Part shown: positions 1 to 5,149 of the stretch, piece by piece
How the letters are laid out: every line of letters starts with the position of its first letter
Position numbering within the stretch: position 1 is the first letter of the stretch
NCBI GenBank assembly: GCA_016463455.1
Contig: JAEMRG010000154.1
Coordinates: 1-5,149 of the forward strand
DNA length: 5,149 bases
Direction: 5' to 3'
Source: Rhodoferax sp.
GTDB taxonomy: Bacteria; Pseudomonadota; Gammaproteobacteria; Burkholderiales; Burkholderiaceae_C
Position numbers and translations under genes: made by a program
The notes under the pieces: model-generated
Told to the model about the DNA's origin: nothing
Seen by the model: only the letters and a program-made list of their open reading frames with translations
The model's database searches: none

Positions 1-1879
1 GGTATTGGTCCAGCGCAAAAAAGGTGACCGCGCCTTTGCACTTGGCCGCCATGGCGGCCACCACTGGGTCGGTCGCGTTAAGTACGGCTGTACCCTTGGC
101 GGCCACGTTTTGCACAATGACCCGCTTGAGTACCGCAAGTTCATCGACGGTGGTGATGTAGTTCAGCCCAAGGTGATCGCCGCTGCCCACATTGGTCACC
201 ACGGCCACATCGCATTTGTCAAAGGCCAGGCCCTCGCGCAAAATGCCGCCTCGGGCGGTTTCCAGTACGGCCGCATCCACATCGGGATGGTGCAGGACGT
301 TTTTTGCACTCTTGGGGCCGCTGCAGTCGCCGGTATCAATGCAATGGCCGTCCACATAGACGCCATCGGTATTGGTCATGCCGACACACCAGCCTTGCTG
401 GGCCAGCAAGTGCGAAATCAGGCGCACGGTCGTGGTTTTGCCGTTGGTGCCGGTGACAGCCACCACGGGTATGCGGCCATCCTGCCCGTTTTTGAACAGG
501 CTGGACATGATGGCCTCGCCCACTGGCCGGCCTTTGCCAAAGGACGGGCTCAGGTGCATGCGCAAGCCCGGCGCGGCATTCACTTCTACTACGCCGCCGC
601 CTTGTTCCTCGATCGGCCGCAAGATGCTGTCGCACACCAAATCCACGCCGCAAATATGCAAACCCACCATGTGCGCTGCAGTCACTGCGCGGGCCGCCAC
701 GTCAGGGTGCACGTCGTCGGTGACATCGGTGGCCGAGCCGCCGGTGGACAAATTTGCGTTATTCCGCAAATTGACGCGCTGGCCTTTTTGCGGGATTGCG
801 TCGGCCTCAAAGCCTTGGCTGCGCAAGCAGCTGCGGGCAATATCGTCAAATCGGATTTTGGTCAGCGAGGTGGCATGCCCGTCGCCCCGGCGCGGATCGG
901 CATTGACCATGTCCACCAACTGCGTCACGGTGTGCACGCCGTCGCCGACGACTTTTGGGGGGTCGCGCCGTGCTGCGGCCACCAATTTGTCACCCACCAC
1001 CAGCAGGCGAAAGTCGTTGCCCGGCAAATAGCGCTCTACCAGCACGGTGTCGCGAAACTCGGTGGCTACCGCATAGGCTGCGCGCAAGTGCGCCTCGTTC
1101 AGGATGTTGACCGTCACGCCCTTGCCCTGGTTGCCGTCCAGGGGCTTGACGACCACGGGCAAGCCGACGTCTTGCGCGGCTTTCCAGGCGTCGTCCGCAT
1201 CGCGTACCGCGCGGCCGCGCGGCACCGGCACGCCCGCGGCATGCAGCAAACGCTTGCTGAGTTCTTTGTCCTGGGCGATGGCTTCGGCGATCGCGCTGGT
1301 GGCGTCGATTTCGGCCGCTTGTATGCGTCTTTGTTTACTGCCCCAACCAAAGCGCACCATGCTGCCATCGGTCATGCGGCTGTAGGGAATATTGCGCGCG
1401 AGCGCAGCGTTCACCACCGAACCGGTGCTCGGCCCTAGGCGTACGTCTTCGTCGAGTTCGCGCAATTGGTGCAGCACGCTGGTCAGGTCAAAAAGCGTGT
1501 CGTCCAGGGCCGAATGGCACAGGTTTTGCGCCAACTCCAGCGCTAAGCGCCCGACGGCCTCTTCGCTGTACTCCACCACCACCTGATACACCCCAGCCTC
1601 CAGGGTAGGCTTGGTGCAGCTGAAAGTGACAGGGCAACCGGCCTGGGCTTGCAAGCCCAAAGTAGCCAATTCCAGCACGCGGGCCAGGGGCACCGTGTCT
1701 GCGTGGCCTATGGGCTGGAAGGGGCTGATTTCAGGAAAGCGCGCACGCAGCCGGGTTTCAAAGCCCTGCATGTCCGCAACATCCCATTGCGCAGGAGTGC
1801 AGATGACGACGGCTTGGATGGCGGTATGGTGGCTCCAGAGGTTGGGGCCGCGCAGGGCGCGAATGCGGGTGACTTCCAT
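1..1879 (-). CDS. cphA: Cyanophycin synthetase, CphA1 type (C-terminus cut off by window edge)
   Basis: Cytoplasmic enzyme that builds cyanophycin by alternating ATP-dependent addition of Asp to the backbone and Arg to the Asp side chain. I translated 626 codons. The start MEVTRIRALRGPNLW matches the family's usual N-terminus, and no strong Shine-Dalgarno sequence precedes it. Domains in order: N domain (about 1-160); ATP-grasp domain (about 161-465) with KPLDGNQGKG at 245-254, GVDLV at 411-415 and EVNAAPG at 432-438; and a Mur-ligase-like domain from about 468 with an intact P-loop GTNGKTTT at 477-484 (K481), ETARGGILREG at 540-550 and VTNVGSGDHLG at 561-571. Both synthetic sites therefore look functional. 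The N domain is short and lacks the HxxEH motif seen in the upstream paralogue; the aligned residues are R67, E70 and L71. The gene lies 44 bases downstream of that paralogue on the same strand, so it is probably co-transcribed. The missing end is probably about 100 residues, judged from remembered proteobacterial lengths. The family call is secure. Confidence 0.95.
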   Translation of the reverse strand, partial: MEVTRIRALRGPNLWSHHTAIQAVVICTPAQWDVADMQGFETRLRARFPEISPFQPIGHADTVPLARVLELATLGLQAQAGCPVTFSCTKPTLEAGVYQVVVEYSEEAVGRLALELAQNLCHSALDDTLFDLTSVLHQLRELDEDVRLGPSTGSVVNAALARNIPYSRMTDGSMVRFGWGSKQRRIQAAEIDATSAIAEAIAQDKELSKRLLHAAGVPVPRGRAVRDADDAWKAAQDVGLPVVVKPLDGNQGKGVTVNILNEAHLRAAYAVATEFRDTVLVERYLPGNDFRLLVVGDKLVAAARRDPPKVVGDGVHTVTQLVDMVNADPRRGDGHATSLTKIRFDDIARSCLRSQGFEADAIPQKGQRVNLRNNANLSTGGSATDVTDDVHPDVAARAVTAAHMVGLHICGVDLVCDSILRPIEEQGGGVVEVNAAPGLRMHLSPSFGKGRPVGEAIMSSLFKNGQDGRIPVVAVTGTNGKTTTVRLISHLLAQQGWCVGMTNTDGVYVDGHCIDTGDCSGPKSAKNVLHHPDVDAAVLETARGGILREGLAFDKCDVAVVTNVGSGDHLGLNYITTVDELAVLKRVIVQNVAAKGTAVLNATDPVVAAMAAKCKGAVTFFALDQY

Positions 1880-1923
1880 GGGCGTAGTTCGCGGTGCAGT
1901 TCAGCGTAGGGGTAAAGGGGGCG

Positions 1924-4098
1924 CTAGTAAGGCGTTTTTTGCGGATTGGACTCGAAGGTGCGCAATCCCGCAGCAATCAATTCCGGTGTGATGTCCAGGG
2001 CCCAGGCGGCGGCCACTGCGGCCATCACCATTTCGGGCTGCGCGGCTTTGGTGGGCTTCAAGCTATCGAGTCGCAGCAAGGGCCGTTCTTGCGTGCCATG
2101 GGCGAGCACGATATGGCCATCGCGTAGGCAAACCACCTGATGGCCTTGTGCGCGGTGTGCTAGCAGCGTGGGGTGTTCGGGCGAGGGCGCGTAGAAGATG
2201 ACGCGACCGTCGCAGAGTTCGGCCAGCTCGAGCGCCTGTGCGTCCTTGGCGTTGATGACGGCCGTGCCGCTGGGCAAGACGACGTCCACTTGGGTGCGCG
2301 CGACCTTGAAGGTTTGCTCGGCGTCCAGGATATCGAAATCGCTCAGGCCTTCGTGCCAGCTGACATCGGTGACCACGCCCACCTGGCATTTGTCGTAGGC
2401 CAGGCCTTGACCCAGAATCGTAGTGCAAGGGTTTTCAAACACCGCAGCCTGTACCGAACGGTTCATCAAAATGCGCTGGCCCGCGTCCCAGGTGCTGCTG
2501 TCAGCGGCGTCTAGCTTGCGGCTGTCCAGGTACAAACCTTCGCTACAGGCCAGGCCCACATGCTTGCCGCTGATGTGCACCAGCCAGGCCACCAGGCGTG
2601 CCATGCGGCCGGTGTTGTGGGTGCCGGTGATGCCGACAATCGGGATGCGTCCGTCTTGCTTGTTGTCAAACAAGTGGCTGATGATGGCCGTGCCCACCGC
2701 TTGACCTGGTCCATTGGCCGGTTTGATATGGGCTAGCAGACCAGGGCTGGCGTTGACCTCGATGACCGCGCCGCGCTGGCAGTGCAAGGGCTGGCTGCAG
2801 TCTTGCAAGACCATATCCACGCCGGCGATATCCAACCCCACCACCCTGGCCGCCAATGCAGCCGCGGCGGCCACACTGGGATGCACCTGGTCGGTGACGT
2901 CCAGTGCGACATTGCCGTTGCGTTGGATCAGAATACGTTGATCCGCTGGGGGAATCGATTGGGGGTTGAGGCCCACGCGCTCAAGCTCCAAAATCACTTC
3001 AGCATTTTCACTGGGCACCACAACGTTCAGCGGAGATCCCTCGCCGCGCCCGCGCCGGGGATCATTATTAATTTGCTGGTTAGCCAATTGGTCAATGGTG
3101 GACAGGCCATCGCCTCGAACATGCAGCAAGTCCCCGCGCGCCGCAGCCACTACACGTTTACCGACGACCAGTAAGCGGTGTTCGTCGCCCACAATGAATT
3201 TTTCTACGATCACGCTGCCGCCGCCTTTGCGATGCGCCAATTGGTAGGCAGCGCGGACCTCTACTTCGGTGGATAGATCCAGGGAAACGCCTCGTCCATG
3301 GTTGCCGTCATAGGGCTTGAGCACCACCGGAAATCCTACGCTTTGCGCCGCTTGCCATGCGGCATCGGCGCTTTGCACCAGTTCGCCCTCGGGCACGGGA
3401 ACGCCGCAGGCCTTTAGCAGAGACTTGGTCAAATCTTTGTCACTGGCAATCTCTTCGGCAATTGCGCTGGTCTGGTCGGTCTCGGCGGTCCAGATACGTC
3501 GTTGCGCTATGCCGTAACCCAGCTGCACCAAATTGCCATCGGTCAGGCGCGTATGCGGGATGCCGCGCGCCGTGGCGGCATCGACAATGTGCGCAGTGCT
3601 CGGCCCCAAGCAGAGCGCGTCCACCATATCGTGCAATTCTTGCACTGCCTGGGCCACGTCAAAGGGTGTGTCATGGATGGCCGCTTCGACCAAATCGCGC
3701 CCCAGATGCAAAGCGCGTCGCCCCACATCTTCCTGGCGGGTGCGAAAGGCCACTTTGTACACACCGGTTTGAGAGGTTTGGCGCGCTTTACCAAAGCCAG
3801 TGCGCATGCCCGCCATGTTTTGAAGCTCTAGGCAGACATGCTCCATGATATGGGCCGCCCAGGTGCCCTCTTGCAGACGTTGCAAAAAGCCGCCACGCAC
3901 GCCGGGGCTGCATTCATGCTCTATCAAGCTGGGCAGGTAGCCGGTCAGGCGCTCGTAAAAGCCGGGTAGGGTGTTAGACGGGAAATCTTCTAGTGCCCCA
4001 ATGTCCACCCAGGCCTCTATCACTGCCCGGTAGGTCCAGATATTGGGTCCGCGCAGGTGGTTCACCCGCAAAATATCGATTTTTTTCTGGCGCGTCAT
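1924..4098 (-). CDS. cphA': Second cyanophycin synthetase paralogue (CphA'/CphA2-like) with degenerate Mur-ligase P-loop
   Basis: Complete at 724 residues; start MTRQKKIDILRVNHLRGPNIW, stop TAG, no clear Shine-Dalgarno. The N domain (about 1-165) resembles that of cyanobacterial CphA1, with CSPGVRGGFL at 63-72 and HIMEH at 83-87. The ATP-grasp domain (about 175-475) looks intact: KPYDGNHGRG 261-270, DEHRLLVV 305-312, GVDMV 426-430, EVNASPG 447-453. The Mur-ligase-like domain (about 485-724) is recognisable but degenerate. GTNGKTTT has become GTHNTGRM (492-499), so the ATP-binding lysine is gone, and ETARGG has become ENPCTT (555-560). The Arg-adding or Asp-adding cycle of a standard CphA1 therefore looks incomplete. 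Known CphA2 enzymes with a non-functional Mur domain polymerise beta-Asp-Arg dipeptides using the ATP-grasp site, so this protein may do the same or may assist the neighbouring CphA1. Ralstonia eutropha is known to carry an adjacent cphA/cphA' pair. The family is certain; the exact substrate is inference. Confidence 0.93.
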   Translation of the reverse strand: MTRQKKIDILRVNHLRGPNIWTYRAVIEAWVDIGALEDFPSNTLPGFYERLTGYLPSLIEHECSPGVRGGFLQRLQEGTWAAHIMEHVCLELQNMAGMRTGFGKARQTSQTGVYKVAFRTRQEDVGRRALHLGRDLVEAAIHDTPFDVAQAVQELHDMVDALCLGPSTAHIVDAATARGIPHTRLTDGNLVQLGYGIAQRRIWTAETDQTSAIAEEIASDKDLTKSLLKACGVPVPEGELVQSADAAWQAAQSVGFPVVLKPYDGNHGRGVSLDLSTEVEVRAAYQLAHRKGGGSVIVEKFIVGDEHRLLVVGKRVVAAARGDLLHVRGDGLSTIDQLANQQINNDPRRGRGEGSPLNVVVPSENAEVILELERVGLNPQSIPPADQRILIQRNGNVALDVTDQVHPSVAAAAALAARVVGLDIAGVDMVLQDCSQPLHCQRGAVIEVNASPGLLAHIKPANGPGQAVGTAIISHLFDNKQDGRIPIVGITGTHNTGRMARLVAWLVHISGKHVGLACSEGLYLDSRKLDAADSSTWDAGQRILMNRSVQAAVFENPCTTILGQGLAYDKCQVGVVTDVSWHEGLSDFDILDAEQTFKVARTQVDVVLPSGTAVINAKDAQALELAELCDGRVIFYAPSPEHPTLLAHRAQGHQVVCLRDGHIVLAHGTQERPLLRLDSLKPTKAAQPEMVMAAVAAAWALDITPELIAAGLRTFESNPQKTPY

Positions 4099-4167
4099 GC
4101 GTGAGAGCGTAAGTTCAAGTCCACCGGGCTGGTTCGTCGTGCGTTGTGTATTCTCGCCGAAAGCGTT

Positions 4168-4184
4168 GCGCTCCCATGGGACGC
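4168..4184. repeat. Palindrome TCCCATGGGA, operator candidate
   Basis: The ten bases at 4172-4181 are a perfect palindrome. GCG (4168-4170) and CGC (4182-4184) extend it with one unpaired C at 4171. It sits inside the divergent intergenic region, 70 bases from the synthetase start and about 100 from the ABC gene start, a position suited to a dimeric regulator. A ten-base palindrome can occur by chance, and no regulator motif was recognised. Confidence 0.3.
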
Positions 4185-4221
4185 TAGCCCAGGCTCAGGC
4201 ATAGTAGGGGGTTTGGACGCG

Positions 4222-4250
4222 CTGCGCGCCCCGCCTTGGGGTCGCGCCAG
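4222..4250 (+). repeat. GC-rich imperfect hairpin upstream of the ABC gene
   Basis: CTG-CGCG-CCCC (4222-4232) pairs with GGGG-CGCG-CAG (4238-4250) around a five-base loop, GCCTT. This gives eleven G/C-rich pairs interrupted by single-base bulges at T4242 and C4247. A T-rich stretch (TTTTACTTTT, 4259-4268) follows after eight bases, so a leader hairpin or weak attenuator is possible. The T tract is too far from the stem for a standard intrinsic terminator, and both neighbouring genes are transcribed away from this region. Function is unproven. Confidence 0.3.
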
Positions 4251-4283
4251 CGGCCGTGTTTTACTTTTCAATTTGGCATTTCC

Positions 4284-5149
4284 ATGAATCACAAGCAAGC
4301 GCCCGGCCCCTTGGGCGCAGTGGATATTCCCCTGGCCTGGCACGATGCGCTCGCGGCGCAACTTGCTCATGATGAAAACGTTTGTGCGCTGCTGGAGATT
4401 GACCTGGACGCCCAGATGCGCTTTGTACCCAGCGTGCTGGTGGCCACCGATAAGCGCTTGCTCAGCCTGCAACCATCCGGCGCGCAAAGCTGGGATTACC
4501 GGCCGGGCCTGCGCCTAGAGCACCATGACCACGCCGGCGTGGGGCACCTGCAATTGCGGGACGAACAAAGCCTGTTGGCGCATTGGCGCTTCACTTTGGG
4601 CCATAACCTGCACGCTTTGCGCTTGGTAGACCAATTTAGCGCCCGCCACAACAGCGCTTTAAGCGGCGTACCGGTGCCCGTCCCGGACCAGGCCCTGTGC
4701 CCCAGTTGCAAGGCGCCACTGGACCCGGAGGCCGAAGAGTGTTCGGTCTGTACCAAGGTGGTGCATACCCCGCCTTCGACCTGGACGCTGCTGCGCTTAT
4801 GGCGCTTTGCCAGGCCCTACCGTGGCCAATTGCTGTGGGGCTTTGTCCTGATGTTGCTGGGTACTGCCGCCAGCCAGGTGCCGCCTTACCTGACCATTCC
4901 GCTGGTCGATGAGGTGCTCATTCCGTTGCAAAACGGGCAGCACGTGGAGCGCTCCCAAATTGCTTGGTATCTGGCCGGCCTGCTGGCCTCGGGCCTGGTG
5001 GCCTGGGTGCTGAGCTGGGCCAAGACCTATATCCTGGCGCTGGCCTCTGAGCGCATCGCGGCGGATTTGCGCACCACCACCTACGACCATTTGTTGCAAC
5101 TCTCGCTGGAGTATTTCGGCGGCAAACGCACCGGCGATTTGCTTTCGCG
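4284..5149 (+). CDS. ABC exporter-type protein with N-terminal extension and zinc-ribbon motif, cyanophycin-associated (3' end cut off)
   Basis: Open from the ATG at 4284 to the window edge: 288 codons, no stop. Residues about 20-125 form a soluble domain containing LVATDKRLLSL (52-62), a pattern reminiscent of bacterial PH-like domains; this fold assignment is tentative. CPSC (139-142) and CSVC (153-156) form a CxxC-x10-CxxC pair typical of zinc ribbons. An amphipathic segment, LLRLWRFARPYRGQ (169-182), leads into hydrophobic helices at about 183-204 and 226-246. The stretch ASERIAADLRTTTYDHLLQL (254-273), followed by EYFGGKRTGDLLS, is typical of the first cytoplasmic loop of type I ABC exporters of the MsbA kind. 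The nucleotide-binding domain should lie beyond the window. I recall a family named as a cyanophycin metabolism-associated ABC transporter in Burkholderiales, and the divergent position beside two cphA genes fits. The substrate is unknown. The reading frame stays open upstream of the ATG (for example TTG at 4236), and no Shine-Dalgarno is visible, so the start is likely but not proven. Confidence 0.85.
   Translation, partial: MNHKQAPGPLGAVDIPLAWHDALAAQLAHDENVCALLEIDLDAQMRFVPSVLVATDKRLLSLQPSGAQSWDYRPGLRLEHHDHAGVGHLQLRDEQSLLAHWRFTLGHNLHALRLVDQFSARHNSALSGVPVPVPDQALCPSCKAPLDPEAEECSVCTKVVHTPPSTWTLLRLWRFARPYRGQLLWGFVLMLLGTAASQVPPYLTIPLVDEVLIPLQNGQHVERSQIAWYLAGLLASGLVAWVLSWAKTYILALASERIAADLRTTTYDHLLQLSLEYFGGKRTGDLLS

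Larger units (their letters stand above)
4099..4283. promoter_or_regulatory. Divergent intergenic region, presumed promoters for both transcription units
   Basis: This 185-base gap lies between the start codons of the minus-strand synthetase pair and the plus-strand ABC gene, so both promoters should lie here or just inside the genes. No convincing sigma-70 pair was found. The best minus-strand -10 candidate is TACTAT (4206 to 4201), but it has no matching -35 at the usual spacing. Near the plus-strand start, the region 4257-4283 is T-rich and AT-rich compared with its surroundings. Neither start codon has a clear Shine-Dalgarno. The region also holds two inverted repeats, listed separately. 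The regulatory role is inferred from layout. Confidence 0.45.

Noticed and set aside
5..1438. Long plus-strand open frame of 477 codons antisense to the downstream cphA
   Set aside because: It is the shadow of a strongly supported CphA reading frame in GC-rich DNA. Its translation is rich in His, Gly and Ala without recognisable domains, and every conserved CphA motif lies on the opposite strand.
1880..1923. Possible terminator or separate promoter between the two synthetase genes
   Set aside because: The 44-base gap shows no stem followed by a T run and no convincing -35/-10 pair, so a single operon is the simpler reading.
1924..4098. Upstream synthetase as a decaying pseudogene
   Set aside because: The frame is intact over 724 codons, the ATP-grasp and N-domain motifs are preserved, and the changes are confined to specific Mur-ligase motifs, which fits functional divergence better than decay.
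4095..4487. Minus-strand frame of 130 codons covering the intergenic region and the start of the ABC gene
   Set aside because: It overlaps the N-terminal domain of the ABC protein in antisense, shows no recognisable domain, and ends at the synthetase start. The ABC frame is better supported by the zinc ribbon and membrane segments.

Overview
The window looks like a piece of a betaproteobacterial chromosome, probably Burkholderiales and perhaps the Comamonadaceae. This rests on GC-rich coding sequence, the proteobacterial type of cyanophycin synthetase, and a gene layout I recall from that order. The taxonomic call is inference from sequence style and was not tested by any search.

Layout: three protein genes fill almost the whole window. 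Two tandem cyanophycin synthetase paralogues lie on the minus strand. The upstream one (1924-4098) is complete at 724 residues. The downstream one (1-1879) follows after 44 bases and runs off the left edge after 626 codons. A 185-base intergenic region (4099-4283) separates them from a divergent plus-strand gene. That gene starts at 4284 and runs off the right edge after 288 codons. It encodes the start of an ABC exporter-type membrane protein with an unusual cytoplasmic N-terminal extension and a four-cysteine zinc-ribbon-like motif. No RNA genes, CRISPR arrays or insertion sequences were seen.

How they may work together: cyanophycin is an intracellular nitrogen-storage polymer with a poly-Asp backbone and Arg side chains. 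The downstream paralogue keeps both ATP-dependent active sites, the ATP-grasp domain and the Mur-ligase-like domain with an intact GTNGKTTT P-loop. It is therefore the likely main polymerase (CphA1 type). The upstream paralogue keeps the ATP-grasp site but has lost the Mur-ligase P-loop lysine and a second Mur motif, which resembles CphA2 or CphA' proteins. It alone keeps an HxxEH motif in the N domain, where the downstream copy has R, E and L. The pair therefore looks complementary: each copy has lost a different site. The divergent ABC protein is probably linked to cyanophycin metabolism through its position, but its role is unknown.
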